Position numbers and translations under genes: made by a program. Positions 8,422 through 16,781 of a stretch of 64,000 nucleotides of DNA are shown piece by piece. The stretch lies in contig JACJXW010000007.1 of the NCBI GenBank assembly GCA_020636405.1, positions 248,001 through 312,000 of the forward strand, in the 5' to 3' direction. This stretch comes from Lewinellaceae bacterium (GTDB lineage Bacteria > Bacteroidota > Bacteroidia > Chitinophagales > Saprospiraceae). Below the pieces are notes generated by a model. It did not search any database. It was not told where the DNA came from and saw nothing but the letters and a program-made list of their open reading frames with translations. Positions within the stretch are counted from its first letter, which is position 1. Each line of letters begins with the position of its first letter.

Positions 8422-9471
8422 TCATTTTGCAAATTTTTCAAATGTTGTTCCATTAAATTTATATGCTCCGTTTTCGTGTGTCCCTAGCCAAAGGCCACCA
8501 TTGTTGTCTTTGTAAATGCTGAATAGCGAAATGTCTTTTGAGTTGTCTTGAACGGCATATTGTGTAATTTTCATTCCATCATATTTCCAGACACCATCAA
8601 GATAAGTCACAAACCATAAATTATTATTGTCGTCTATTAAACTTGATAGATACTCATCCAAATTGCTGTCCCTTTTCCCATCCAAACCGCCTATGCTTCT
8701 GTGTCTTGTGTAGAATTGGTTGTTTTTAAAAGTTAAGCTGTCGTACACACTATAACGATATTCGGTATTGAACCAAAAGTCGCCATTTTTATCTTCCGTA
8801 ATTGAACGCACTCCGTTTGCACCTTCGTTGCGAAATTCTGTCACATCTTCTTCTGTAATCCATTCAAACGATTTACCATCGTATCGACAAACTCCAACAG
8901 GGTTTGTACCAAACCAAATGTTTCCTTTTCTGTCCTTGTATATGCTGTAGATTCCAAAAGAATTGGGTAGGTTTGGTGGTTTAGGCAACTCCAATTTATA
9001 TAAGTTAATACCATCATACCGATATACATTATTCTCAAATTCATAAGAATGTCTAAACCACAAATCTGAAGAATTTAGTTTCCAATCATTAGTTGGGATT
9101 GCTGATAAAGACGTAAATGTATTTCCGTCATACTTAGTAACCGTAGGTTTTGGGTGGCAACTGGAGAAATATAGGTTACCAGATTCATCTTCTTTTATTT
9201 CATCAATTCTGTTGTTTGGCAAACCGTGCTTTGTTGTGTAATTAATCAATTCCTTTCCATCGTATTTATATACTCCTGTTTCCCAACTGCCAAACCAATA
9301 AACATTCTTACTGTCTTGATAAACTACCATTATACTGCTACCAAGTTCCAATACTGTATCGCCTTTTACAATGTTTTCTATTTTAACCTGTTGCTTTGTG
9401 GCCTGTCCATTACAAGAGGTCAATAAAACCAATATGTTGAAAAATGTAAATATGTTCAGTTTGATTGTCAT
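8422..9471 (-). CDS. Lipoprotein with two-component-regulator-type propeller repeats
   Basis: Lipoprotein signal ends in LTSCNGQ. The rest is a beta-propeller made of Reg_prop-like repeats: units of the form WFGT..GVYKYDG..., NLYF, IWFGTNPVGVCRYDGKSFEW, LWLGTHENGAYKFNG. In full sensor kinases this propeller is the periplasmic ligand-sensing part; here it stands alone with no kinase or DNA-binding domain. It is probably anchored to the outer or inner membrane facing the periplasm. It occupies one cassette-like unit (about 8398-9514). AT-rich compared with the chromosome on either side, which fits transfer. Ligand unknown. Confidence 0.8.
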   Translation of the reverse strand: MTIKLNIFTFFNILVLLTSCNGQATKQQVKIENIVKGDTVLELGSSIMVVYQDSKNVYWFGSWETGVYKYDGKELINYTTKHGLPNNRIDEIKEDESGNLYFSSCHPKPTVTKYDGNTFTSLSAIPTNDWKLNSSDLWFRHSYEFENNVYRYDGINLYKLELPKPPNLPNSFGIYSIYKDRKGNIWFGTNPVGVCRYDGKSFEWITEEDVTEFRNEGANGVRSITEDKNGDFWFNTEYRYSVYDSLTFKNNQFYTRHRSIGGLDGKRDSNLDEYLSSLIDDNNNLWFVTYLDGVWKYDGMKITQYAVQDNSKDISLFSIYKDNNGGLWLGTHENGAYKFNGTTFEKFAK

Positions 9472-9505
9472 TTGTTTGAAGTTTGCACTGTCGCTTTAGA
9501 GTTAC

Positions 9506-9608
9506 TGCTAACGGCCTTGCTCCGGCGCAATGGCAGCGGAGCTGCCGGTTTTCACCCTTTGGTTTCGGTTTTGGGGCTTAACTTAATGGGGTTGAGCCAG
9601 TGTTGGGC
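9506..9608 (-). other. attC-like site interrupted by an IS4-type right-end fragment
   Basis: Core boxes TGCTAAC (9506-9512) and GTTGGGC (9602-9608) flank about 85 bases that are identical to the right end of the IS4-like remnant at 17.85-17.93 kb (from CCTTGCTCCGGCG to AATGGGGTTGAG). The fragment starts 2 bases inside one core and ends 5 bases before the other. GTTGGGC fits the attC consensus GTTRRRY. Confidence 0.6.
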
Positions 9609-9626
9609 GTTGTATTGAATTTTTTA

Positions 9627-10535
9627 TTAAAAATAATTGATAACTCTTTCAAACACTGGTCCTTGTTTGTATTCTTTGTCCCATTTCCCATTTTTATGGA
9701 ATTGAGTCTTTTTTATCCAATCTCCTCTAGAATTATATTGATATTCAAATTTTGTCGAATCTACTTCACCTTTATTGTTTTTTGAGTACTCTAATGTAAC
9801 ATCCTTATTCTTATTATACTCAAATGAAGTAATACTAAACCCACCAGAACTAAAGTAAACTTTTTTACTTATTAATAGGCCATCGTTTGAATATTCATTG
9901 ACTACATCAGTTTTTTTATTTCCTTTGGCATCAATATAATTTCTAGAGACTAAATCTCCAGAAATATTATATTCCTCTATTTTTTCTTGATAATAAGGAT
10001 TGCCGTAATATATTACCCTGTAAGACTTGACTTTCTCTTTCGAGAAATATTGATAAGTTTCTGTATACTTAAGTTCGTTAGATTGGTAGTTATTCCATTT
10101 CTTTGTTAGTCCATTGTTCTCTATCAGATTCCAATTCTCTACCTCTTTTCCATTTGCGATATAAGTGATTTCACTTACGACCTTTTCATTATTCTGTTTT
10201 CTTACATATTCGTCTATGTCACTTCTTCCTTTTGAATCATTATATCTTATTTTTATCACTTTTCCTTTGTTATTATATTCATTAATCCATTCTCTCCAAA
10301 ATGTTTCATTATCAATGAATATTTCCTTGTAGCGAATTTCTTTTCCTGCCTTATTGAATTCTTTTTCGATAATTTCTGCTTTGTTCCATTTTTTTATCAT
10401 GCCACTATTTGAAGAATAATGAGGAACAAATTTAGTAATGAGTTCTTTTTGGATACTCTGTTGACAAAATGAATCATTGAGGGCCACAGAAAAAAGAAAT
10501 ACAGAAACTAATGGTATTATCTTATTACTCTTCAT
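9627..10535 (-). CDS. Secreted protein with RHS/MORN-like repeated motifs, function unknown
   Basis: Signal peptide (IIPLVSVFLFSVALNDSFC). The mature part has recurring units of the type EYNNKGKVIKIRYNDSKG, EYNISGDLVSRNYIDAKG, EYSNDGLLISKKVYFSSGG and QYNSRGDWIKKTQFHKNG. These resemble the short beta-hairpin repeats of RHS-like or toxin-antitoxin MORN-type proteins of Bacteroidota. No catalytic motif is visible. It is the only gene in a cassette-like unit whose start and own end share a 16/20-base inverted core (GTTGGGTGTCATATTG near 10662; GTTGGGCGTTGTATTG near 9602). Low GC. Confidence 0.65.
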   Translation of the reverse strand: MKSNKIIPLVSVFLFSVALNDSFCQQSIQKELITKFVPHYSSNSGMIKKWNKAEIIEKEFNKAGKEIRYKEIFIDNETFWREWINEYNNKGKVIKIRYNDSKGRSDIDEYVRKQNNEKVVSEITYIANGKEVENWNLIENNGLTKKWNNYQSNELKYTETYQYFSKEKVKSYRVIYYGNPYYQEKIEEYNISGDLVSRNYIDAKGNKKTDVVNEYSNDGLLISKKVYFSSGGFSITSFEYNKNKDVTLEYSKNNKGEVDSTKFEYQYNSRGDWIKKTQFHKNGKWDKEYKQGPVFERVINYF

Positions 10536-10664
10536 ATTGGATTAAAAGTTTTGTTTATGTAAGTTTAGAATTATTAAGTGAAAATTATAAGGATTTTTTT
10601 CAACATTAACTTTGAAATATTATAAAAGCTAATAAATTTCCTATTTCAATATGACACCCAACGC

Positions 10665-11413
10665 CAGCCCGTGAAAAAACCCACCGCCCAATTTACAAAA
10701 TCCCTATCACGCCGCCCTGCTACACCCTGGAGTGCGGTATTGCCGGCCATTTTTCAATGCGCTCAGGCGCACCCTGGTGGCCCGGAGCTGTAAAAAGCCA
10801 AAAAACAGCCTTTCCAGCCTCTCCAACAAGGCCTTTACGCCAATAATCGTTAGAAGCCTCCTAAGGTTGTAGCTCGTGAAGATCAGCGCGAACTCCCCGG
10901 ACACCTTCTCTTTACCCTTCAGCAGCGTGTAGCTGTACCCCCAGCCACGCTTTATGGTGCCGAAGGGGTGCTCCACTATAGCCTGCCTTCGCCGGTATTT
11001 CTCTTTGTTAGCCTTCACTCGTTCCGCATTGGACTCTACATTGTTTATTCAGCAGCCACCACAATTCTATATTCCGGCGGCAGGCCTTTTCCAACTGCCG
11101 CGAGGAGCGGATCCGGTTCAGGTAGCCATACAGGTAGAGCCGCAGCAACATCTCCGCCGCATACGCCGGGCGCCCTTCATCTCCCTCCCCTTTGATGAGA
11201 AAGCCCAATCCTTCCAGGGATAAAGTGGAGACAAACGCATCGATCACCCGCACCGGGTTGTCCGCGGCGATGGCCTGTTCCAATGCAAAAATCTGTATTT
11301 GATGGCGGCTGCTTCCTTCGATCTGTGGCATGCGCACCGGTGGTTGTTACCTTTTCAATTTACGGATTTTTACCCGGCCGGGGAAGCTGGGGGGTAAGTT
11401 TTTTCACAGTCTG
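10665..11413 (-). mobile_element. Internally deleted IS1182-family element inserted in an attC-like site
   Basis: Ends are imperfect inverted repeats: CAGCCCGTGAAAAAACCCA at 10665 and, read from the other strand, CAGACTGTGAAAAAACTTA ending at 11413. Between them only the first about 100 and last about 100 codons of the transposase remain, so the catalytic DDE core is lost and the element cannot move itself. The left end lies 2 bases from the attC-like core ACCCAAC (10656-10662). Related partial copies lie at 15.69, 18.88 and 19.21 kb. Confidence 0.8.
10707..11337 (-). pseudogene. IS1182 transposase, N- and C-terminal pieces only
   Basis: The N-terminal piece (11337 down to 11008) reads as the DUF772 start of IS1182 transposases (NPVRVIDAFVSTLSLEGLGF, AYAAEMLLRLYLYGYLNRIR, ELWWLLNK). 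The C-terminal piece (to 10707) reads RRRQAIVEHPFGTIKRGWGY and FTSYNLRRLLTIIG, the family's conserved tail. About 250 residues between them, with the DDE residues, are absent, and the two pieces are in different frames. Confidence 0.85.
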
Positions 11414-11422
11414 ACCGGTTTC

Positions 11423-11479
11423 CGATATGCGGCGGCCTCGACTTTATGGAGAGGCTGATCGTCATATCGATTGTTGAAC
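11423..11479 (-). other. attC-like hairpin and core box GTTGAAC
   Basis: Stem CGATATG (11423-11429) / CATATCG (11463-11469) with an inner GCCTC / GAGGC pair, followed by GTTGAAC at 11473-11479. Read on the minus strand this is RYYYAAC (GTTCAAC) followed by the hairpin. The other core of the same site, GTTGGGT, lies at 10656-10662 beyond the inserted IS1182 remnant. Confidence 0.55.
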
Positions 11480-11614
11480 GAAGCCGCTACCGCGGCAACC
11501 CTAAAATACCGATATTCCGGTATTTCATCAAAACAATGATCATCATGGCTAAAAAAAGACCAACCCAAAGCCTATCAGGCGAGTAATCCTGCTTTTCAGC
11601 GGGCCCTTGACGGC

Positions 11615-12442
11615 ATGTCCAACCACCTTACCGTGGCGGGGCTTGCCAAAAGCACCGCTCTCAACTACGTGCGCGCCCTGCGCGATGTACAGGAGCGCAC
11701 CGGCAAGCCGGCCGATGAGCTTTCCCGCGATGAACTCCTGGCCTACCTGGCTGCCCGGCGCAAACAACTCAGCGCCTCAACCCTCAACACCGTTGTCTGC
11801 TCCCTGAAGTACTACTACCGGGAGGTTGCCCGTCGGCTTGAACTGGTTGTTGACATTCCCAACCCCAGAAAGCCCAAGCAACTCGGCGATTTGCTCAATG
11901 CCGATGAACTGCGCCTGTTCCTCTCGGCGGCCCGCAGCTTGCGCCACCGCCTGGTACTCGAACTACTCTTCGGCCTGGGCCTGCGGGCTGCCGAAGTAGG
12001 GCGCCTGCGTATCAGCGATTTCAACCGCGAACAAGCCACGGTAACTATTCGTACTTCCAAAGGCGGCATCACCAGAGTCCTCCCCTATGGCGGCCGCCTA
12101 CGGAACACCCTCAACCTATATTACCGCCAGGAGCGGCCCCGGAATGTCCTTATCCCGGGCAGGGAGCGCAGCGCTTCGCAGGGCATTTCCGTGCGCGGCG
12201 TACAGTACATTGTCCGCTATACGCTGCAACGCTGCCGTTTGCCCAAACAGGTTTGCCCGCACACCTTACGGCATTGCTTTGCCGTACACTACCTCAACAA
12301 CGGCGGCAACCTGGTGCGCCTGCAGCAACTACTGGGCCATGCCTACCTGAGCACCACCCTGCTCTACCTGCGCTACGCCTCCATCACCCTGCGCGACATC
12401 CCTTCGCCACTCGACTTTTTATTCGATGGACACAAGGGCTAA
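11615..12442 (+). CDS. Tyrosine recombinase associated with IS91-type element
   Basis: Phage-integrase-family recombinase. SAM-like core-binding domain (NHLTVAGLAKSTALNYVRAL) then the catalytic domain with Arg in GLGLRAAEVGRLR, HTLRH, GHAYLSTTLLY: the R, HxxR, H and Y set is complete. The frame is open upstream to 11540 and reads like coding (DQPKAYQASNPAFQRAL), but its natural ATG at 11545 (MAKK) is out of frame by one base at a run of seven A (11551-11557). The true protein probably starts at 11545 with one A fewer, or by slippage. It overlaps the transposase gene by 17 bases, as in IS91-like elements that carry an accessory recombinase. It is shorter than integron integrases and I see no IntI-specific insert. 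Confidence 0.85.
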   Translation: MSNHLTVAGLAKSTALNYVRALRDVQERTGKPADELSRDELLAYLAARRKQLSASTLNTVVCSLKYYYREVARRLELVVDIPNPRKPKQLGDLLNADELRLFLSAARSLRHRLVLELLFGLGLRAAEVGRLRISDFNREQATVTIRTSKGGITRVLPYGGRLRNTLNLYYRQERPRNVLIPGRERSASQGISVRGVQYIVRYTLQRCRLPKQVCPHTLRHCFAVHYLNNGGNLVRLQQLLGHAYLSTTLLYLRYASITLRDIPSPLDFLFDGHKG

Positions 12443-13646
12443 GCAACCGCGCTGGGAAGTAGCAGGTGTTATCCGGCGGTTTGGCAAGGCTTTCCGCGCC
12501 CAGGGCGGGGTGTGCAAACACCACTTGCGCACCCTCTCCGCTTTGGAGCGCTGCCGCACCGCCGCCCTCGGTGGGCATATCGATGTCTGCACCGAGTGTG
12601 GCGCCGTACGTATCAGTTATAACTCCTGCCGCAACCGCCATTGCCCAAAATGCGGCGGCTTACAGCGTGAGCTTTGGATACAGGCCCGCTCCGAAGAACT
12701 CCTCCCGGTGAAGTATTACCATGTCGTTTTCACTATTCCTGAGCAGTTCAACGAGTGGTGCCTGTATAACCCTGCTTTTTGCTATGATACCCTCTTCAAA
12801 GCCGCCTGGCAAACCCTACGCGCCTTTGCCGCAGATGCCAAATGGCTCGGAGCTAGGCCTGGAGCCACTATGGTGCTCCACACCTGGGGGCAGAACCTCA
12901 ACCTCCACCCTCATGCCCACTGCATCGTGCCCGGTGGAGGGCTCACGCCCCAGGGGCAATGGCAAAGCCCTAAACGAGCGGGCAGCCGTGGCTTTCTCTT
13001 TCCGGTAAAAGCCATGAGCAAAGTTTTCCGCGCCATTTACCTGCGCCATTTTTCACAAGCTTACCGCCAAGGGCTACTGCGCAAGCCGCCTGGCCTAAAG
13101 GCGCCTTTTTCGCAATGGCGCCGCGAACGCTTCCGCCAGCAATGGGTAGTTTATGCCAAAGCCCCTTTCCTCGGGCCCAAAGCCGTGGTGGAGTACCTCG
13201 GCAGGTACACCCATAAGGTGGCTATTTCCAACCACCGCATTACTAACTTGGACAAGCACCGGGTTTTCTTCCGCTACAAGGATTATCGGCAGGGCGGCAA
13301 GCCTAAGAACATGTCCCTGCAAGGAACTGAGTTCCTACGCCGCTTTTGCCTGCACATCCTACCACAAGGGTTCAGGCGCATGCGCCATTATGGCATCCTG
13401 AGCAACTTCCACAAAGCCCAGGCATTACACGCTGCCAGGGTTGCCCTGAAAGTGGAACCTGCAAAACCTGCCCAAAAGCTGGAGCCTGCCGAGCAGCGCG
13501 AAAAAGTACTCGAGCAATTCCTGGGGCACAGCCCCCATGATTGCCCGCAGTGTGGCGCTAAAGGAACGATCCTGCGCGTAGCCGTCATCCCGGCTTCCTG
13601 CCGCGACCCGCCGGAGCCTGCCAGACAGGCCGTTCAGTTCCTATAA
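12426..13646 (+). CDS. IS91-family HUH transposase
   Basis: Rolling-circle (Y-type HUH) transposase. N-terminal zinc ribbon CTECGAVRISYNSCRNRHCP, the HUH motif in LNLHPHAHCIVPGG, and the tyrosine region VEYLGRYTHKVAISNHRI; a second zinc-type motif CPQCGAKG lies near the C-terminus. The length of 406 residues is normal. It would nick and copy one strand of its element without target duplication. Translationally coupled to the upstream recombinase. The element seems intact in coding terms, in contrast to every other IS in this island. Confidence 0.92.
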   Translation: MDTRAKQPRWEVAGVIRRFGKAFRAQGGVCKHHLRTLSALERCRTAALGGHIDVCTECGAVRISYNSCRNRHCPKCGGLQRELWIQARSEELLPVKYYHVVFTIPEQFNEWCLYNPAFCYDTLFKAAWQTLRAFAADAKWLGARPGATMVLHTWGQNLNLHPHAHCIVPGGGLTPQGQWQSPKRAGSRGFLFPVKAMSKVFRAIYLRHFSQAYRQGLLRKPPGLKAPFSQWRRERFRQQWVVYAKAPFLGPKAVVEYLGRYTHKVAISNHRITNLDKHRVFFRYKDYRQGGKPKNMSLQGTEFLRRFCLHILPQGFRRMRHYGILSNFHKAQALHAARVALKVEPAKPAQKLEPAEQREKVLEQFLGHSPHDCPQCGAKGTILRVAVIPASCRDPPEPARQAVQFL

Positions 13647-13853
13647 CCTAGCTTAGAAACGGCCCTTTAGCCGCCAGCCTTCGGTATGCCTATTGGGAAC
13701 AAAAAATCCCAAAAATCGGGGGAAAACACAGCTCAGCCGCCTTTTATGCTGCCCTTCTCCATGAACTGAATCCTCGGCCTTACGTAACCCAGCTGTGCCC
13801 TTAAAGAACAGGCTTCATTCAATGCCCATAATTCCTCGGTGTGCGCCGGCTTC

Positions 13854-13921
13854 GTTCAACACAGCGCCATCGCTACGGCCGTCGCTGCGCTCCGCCTCGC
13901 TTTGGCGCTTTATTGTTGTAG
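13854..13921 (-). other. attC-like site between the IS91 unit and the DinB unit
   Basis: Cores GTTCAAC (13854-13860, fits RYYYAAC) and GTTGTAG (13915-13921) enclose an imperfect palindrome: CAGCGCCATCGC pairs with GCTTTGGCGCTT. Total length 68 bases is in the range of known attC sites. The flank GTTGTAGGCAGGCA matches the minus-strand start of the DinB unit (GTAGGCAAGCA near 14559). Confidence 0.65.
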
Positions 13922-13967
13922 GCAGGCATTATATTATTCTATTGTTGACCTAAAAGTCCAAATTGAC

Positions 13968-14537
13968 TTAAATCGCTGTATTCCTCTCATACTCCGTTTT
14001 CACTTTTTCCATTTGTTGGATATGTCTTTCAGCATGCTTCCCTAAAAAATACAAATATTCATAGACCGTAATTTTCCCCAAATCATTGACCGACATCTTT
14101 ATTCGATGTAATACACCTTCTCCATTTGGTATTCTATCTATATTTTCTTGACAGGTTGTAAATTGCCCTTTTAGTTTCAATCTTAATTCTAGCTCATTAA
14201 TATTGCCAGTTGGTTCCATATGTTCTGGCCTTATCCAAGTAAAAGATTTGTGGATACCTACTTCATCAAGTCTATCCTTATCAAAGTTAGAATCTCGAAC
14301 TTCTTCTTCTAAATCAGCATCTTCTAATTTATTCAAAGACTTTTTAATTCCCTTGTCAATCAGAATCATCAAATATTGATTAGTCAAAGCGACATGTTCT
14401 AGTATCTCTATGATCGACCATCCTCCATTCTCTGGTTTATAGGCTTTTTGATCAGATTCAAGATTAAACCAATTGTCTAATCTTATCGATACTTCTTTGA
14501 GAAATCCTCTAATTTCTGGAATTACAGCTTTATCCAT
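13968..14537 (-). CDS. DinB-family protein
   Basis: Four-helix-bundle DinB/YfiT superfamily protein, 189 residues. Features: W(F/Y)N near residue 23, KPENGGWSIIEILEHVALTNQYL (first metal-binding His region) and GKHAERHIQQME at the end (C-terminal His pair). Such proteins bind a divalent metal and often act as thiol-dependent transferases or stress proteins; the substrate here is unknown. Single gene of a cassette-like unit (about 13915-14561), low GC. Confidence 0.85.
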   Translation of the reverse strand: MDKAVIPEIRGFLKEVSIRLDNWFNLESDQKAYKPENGGWSIIEILEHVALTNQYLMILIDKGIKKSLNKLEDADLEEEVRDSNFDKDRLDEVGIHKSFTWIRPEHMEPTGNINELELRLKLKGQFTTCQENIDRIPNGEGVLHRIKMSVNDLGKITVYEYLYFLGKHAERHIQQMEKVKTEYERNTAI

Positions 14538-14553
14538 TTGTTTTAATTTGCTT

Positions 14554-14619
14554 GCCTACGGTTTGGCTATGTGCCGTGCCGACGTTTAGGAGGCATGGAC
14601 ATCGTAGCCTTTGTTGTGC
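14554..14619 (-). other. attC-like site between DinB and MarR/ABM units
   Basis: Imperfect stem GGCTATGTGCCGTGCC / GGCATGGACATCGTAGCC, outer boxes GCCTACGG (14554-14561) and GTTGTGC (14613-14619). 66 bases long. GTTGTGCTTCGTT here matches GTTGTGCCTCATT at the minus-strand start of the MarR/ABM unit (near 15688). Confidence 0.65.
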
Positions 14620-14634
14620 TTCGTTTTCAATTTT

Positions 14635-15186
14635 TTACTCAATTAACTTATCTAAAATTCCACTAATCTGAACTTTTTCATTGAGATTTAACGGTTCTGT
14701 AAATTTAGAGAAAATCAAATCAATTTTTGGCTTAATTTTACTCAGTTCTCTAATGCCGCTTTTAGTTATTTTGATTCTTTTGGCTCTCCTGTCGTCTTCG
14801 TCTGGAAATTCTTCGACAAACTTATTCTTTATCAGTCGCTTAATTATTTCTATTCCTGTTGGGGCTTCAAGATTATGCAACTCCACTATTTCCATTTTTC
14901 TGAAGCTTTCTTGAAAGTCTAAGTGTAGTAGAAAGCTATATTCATCGATAGAGGAAACATTCGATTCTGACAAAACGATTTTAGTCTGTTTTTTCAATGC
15001 CTTGTTCAAGTACATCAATTTAAAGGCTATTAACAATTCATCGTGTGTCGAGTGTGTTACTTTATTTCTGCTTGTAAACAATTCGTTGTTGAGCCAAATT
15101 GTAAAGTCTTCAATTTTATCAGAAGAGTGTTTCTTTTGATACTCCTCCGTATACTCTATTAATTCCTTGATTAGTGTGTAATCCAT
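14635..15186 (-). CDS. MarR-family transcriptional regulator
   Basis: Winged-helix repressor of 183 residues. The recognition region reads EIVELHNLEAPTGIEIIKRLIKNKFVEEFPDEDDRRAKRIKITKSG, containing the typical wing DxDDRR.K.I.IT..G. It is divergent from a small ABM-domain protein, with both promoters inside the 104-base gap, so it very likely regulates that gene and itself. MarR ligands are often phenolic compounds or oxidants; none can be inferred here. Confidence 0.88.
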   Translation of the reverse strand: MDYTLIKELIEYTEEYQKKHSSDKIEDFTIWLNNELFTSRNKVTHSTHDELLIAFKLMYLNKALKKQTKIVLSESNVSSIDEYSFLLHLDFQESFRKMEIVELHNLEAPTGIEIIKRLIKNKFVEEFPDEDDRRAKRIKITKSGIRELSKIKPKIDLIFSKFTEPLNLNEKVQISGILDKLIE

Positions 15187-15211
15187 TATATCAATTTGCT
15201 TCTAAAATGAA

Positions 15212-15258
15212 CAAATTTACAAAATTTATTGTGTAGCTGAAATAATGTCGTATATTTA
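15212..15258. promoter_or_regulatory. Divergent overlapping promoters for marR-like and ABM genes
   Basis: Plus strand: TTG (15229-15231), 19 bases, TATATTTA (15251-15258), close to the Bacteroidota TTG-N19-TAnnTTTG form. Minus strand: TAAATTTG (15219 down to 15212), an exact -7 box. The two overlap, so one bound MarR dimer could control both. Confidence 0.6.
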
Positions 15259-15290
15259 CATCGGAAAAATAACAATAAACTTAAATTACA

Positions 15291-15623
15291 ATGAATATGA
15301 ATAATCCAACGTACACTTTTGTATCTGTTTCAACTGCAAAACCTGGTAAACTTGAGGATTTGGTTAGAATTGCCAAAAGTCCAACGATGAAAATGGACAA
15401 AAAATCTGATGGTCTTATCGCTTATCAAGTCAGTGTTGATAAAGAGAGAAACTCCGTAGTTGTATGGGCAACTTATGATAAAAAAGAAACGCTTTACAAC
15501 TTTCTTGAAACCGAACAAGGCAAGGACGACCACGGTGAAAATGAGGACATGGAAAGTATTATCGAATCATTCGTAATGTACGACCTTGAACCTGTTAGTG
15601 GAAGGCTTCTGCCCAAAAAGTAA
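15291..15623 (+). CDS. Antibiotic biosynthesis monooxygenase (ABM) domain protein
   Basis: Small ferredoxin-like-fold protein of 110 residues: TFVSVSTAKPGKLEDLVRIA (first strand and helix), DGLIAYQVSVDKERNSVVVWATYDKKE (central strands). ABM proteins act as quinol or heme monooxygenases or as small stress enzymes. The divergent MarR regulator in the same cassette-like unit suggests an inducible detoxification role. It is one of the few plus-strand genes of the island. Substrate unknown. Confidence 0.8.
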   Translation: MNMNNPTYTFVSVSTAKPGKLEDLVRIAKSPTMKMDKKSDGLIAYQVSVDKERNSVVVWATYDKKETLYNFLETEQGKDDHGENEDMESIIESFVMYDLEPVSGRLLPKK

Positions 15624-15681
15624 ATTCTATTTCAGTAGAGTTCTTTCGTCTTGTTAGAACCCTGTTTTTTTTCTTAATGAG

Positions 15682-16214
15682 GCACAACGGCAGCCCGTGA
15701 AAAAACCCACCGCCCAATTTACAAAATCCCTATCACGCGGCCCTGCTACACCCTGGAGTGCTGTATAGCCAGCCATTTTTCAATGCGCTCAGGCGCACCC
15801 TGGCGGCCCGGAGCTGTATAGCAGAGCGCCATATCTACGAACCCAATTACAAACCCTCGCTTTAGCCCGCCCGGGCGACACGCTCTCCTGTCAAAATTCG
15901 GGGCTATCGGCCAAGCCGGTGGGAAGGGGGCGCTTTTGCCCCACTTTATTGTCTTTGCCTTGCTCCGGCGCAATGGCAGCGGAGCTGCCGGTTTTCACCC
16001 TTTGGTTTCGGTTTTGGGGCTTAAGAGTTTGTTCAAAATTCAATCAATGGGCTCCAAGCGGCAAATTTTATCCTGCACTGCGTTAAAAAGCCTCGCCATA
16101 CCTTCCAGGTATGCCTACGTTTTTTGCCTTGTTCAGAACAAAATTTCCTCGCTTTCGCCTCATCATCGAAATTTGAACAAACTCTAACTTAATGGGGTTG
16201 ACGCTTTGTTCGCC
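15682..16214. mobile_element. Composite IS1182/IS4 remnant filling an attC-like site
   Basis: Between core GCACAAC (15682-15688) and core GTTCGCC (16208-16214) lie an IS1182 end (from 15691, about 130 bases), joined near 15820 to the last 15 codons and right end of the IS4-like transposase (RHIYEPNYKPSL, then the same tail as at 17.75-17.93 kb). A MITE is nested in this tail. The IS1182 end starts 2 bases from one core and the IS4 end stops about 6 bases from the other, so the middle of the attC-like site has been replaced by IS debris. Confidence 0.7.
16025..16184. mobile_element. 160-bp MITE with 3-bp TAA target duplication
   Basis: Terminal inverted repeats GAGTTTGTTCAAAATTC and, from the other end, GAGTTTGTTCAAATTTC (16 of 17 identical). 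TAA is duplicated at 16022-16024 and 16185-16187. Removing the insert and one TAA restores the IS4 end sequence seen intact at 9.58 and 17.92 kb. A 3-bp TNA target suggests mobilisation by an IS5/IS1031-type transposase, which is not present here. Confidence 0.88.
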
Positions 16215-16223
16215 ACATTTTCC

Positions 16224-16781
16224 CTATGCTCTAAATCTTAAATTATTTGTCACTTTTTCTCTTTCCTCTTTTCTTGTTTCTGTATCATTCCTGATTTCTT
16301 CTTCTAACTTCTTACTATACAACTTCCACCAATAAATTGCCGGAATTACCTCTCCACAATGTTTCTCTAATCTATACATTAATTCGATATTCGGGGCCTC
16401 TCTCTCATTTAATAGCCTACTCAATTTGGTTGGATGCAAATTGACTTCATTTGCAAATTCTTTATGAGTTCGGTTTATTATCTGTACGTATTGTTTAAGT
16501 TGGCTTGAAAACGAGTACTCTTCTTCATACTCAAACCTTTCTAGATAATCCCTGATTAATAATTTCATCCGCATTAGTTCACTTAAAATTCGTTGGCCTT
16601 CCGTCCTCTCTTTCAGTGACTTTAACCTTATTTGACGGAATTCCTTTTCTACTTCTTCTCTTTCTTCTTTACTCAATTCATCAGCAAATACATACCTCTC
16701 TACTATTTCTTCCCCTGAGAATTCTTTCTGTATTTCCTTATATATTTTCTCCTGTTTACTCATCTCCAATATATTTTTCAA
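16224..16781 (-). CDS. XRE-type helix-turn-helix protein, likely antitoxin
   Basis: 185 residues with a central HTH (NRTHKEFANEVNLHPTKLSRLLNEREAPNIELMYRLEKHCGEVIP), preceded by a charged helical N-terminus. Overlaps the upstream gene by 26 bases, the organisation of a toxin-antitoxin pair in which the second gene is the DNA-binding antitoxin. It occupies the cassette-like unit next to a PIN-toxin unit. It would be expected to autoregulate the pair, but the promoter side has been displaced by an IS4-like remnant. Confidence 0.7.
   Translation of the reverse strand: MKNILEMSKQEKIYKEIQKEFSGEEIVERYVFADELSKEEREEVEKEFRQIRLKSLKERTEGQRILSELMRMKLLIRDYLERFEYEEEYSFSSQLKQYVQIINRTHKEFANEVNLHPTKLSRLLNEREAPNIELMYRLEKHCGEVIPAIYWWKLYSKKLEEEIRNDTETRKEEREKVTNNLRFRA

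Larger units (their letters stand above)
11473..13860. mobile_element. Unit with tyrosine recombinase and IS91-type transposase, bounded by a perfect 14-bp inverted repeat
   Basis: GTTGAACGAAGCCG at 11473-11486 is exactly repeated in inverted orientation at 13847-13860. Both copies abut attC-like hairpins (11423-11469 and 13861-13914). The unit holds two overlapping plus-strand genes for DNA recombination. It can be read either as a cassette invaded by an IS91-like element or as an element that uses these repeats as its own ends; the first reading fits the neighbouring units. Confidence 0.65.

Noticed and set aside
11615..12442. Integron integrase (IntI) for the cassette array
   Set aside because: Too short, no visible IntI-specific insert, and coupled to an IS91-type transposase, a known accessory arrangement. 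A distant possibility only.
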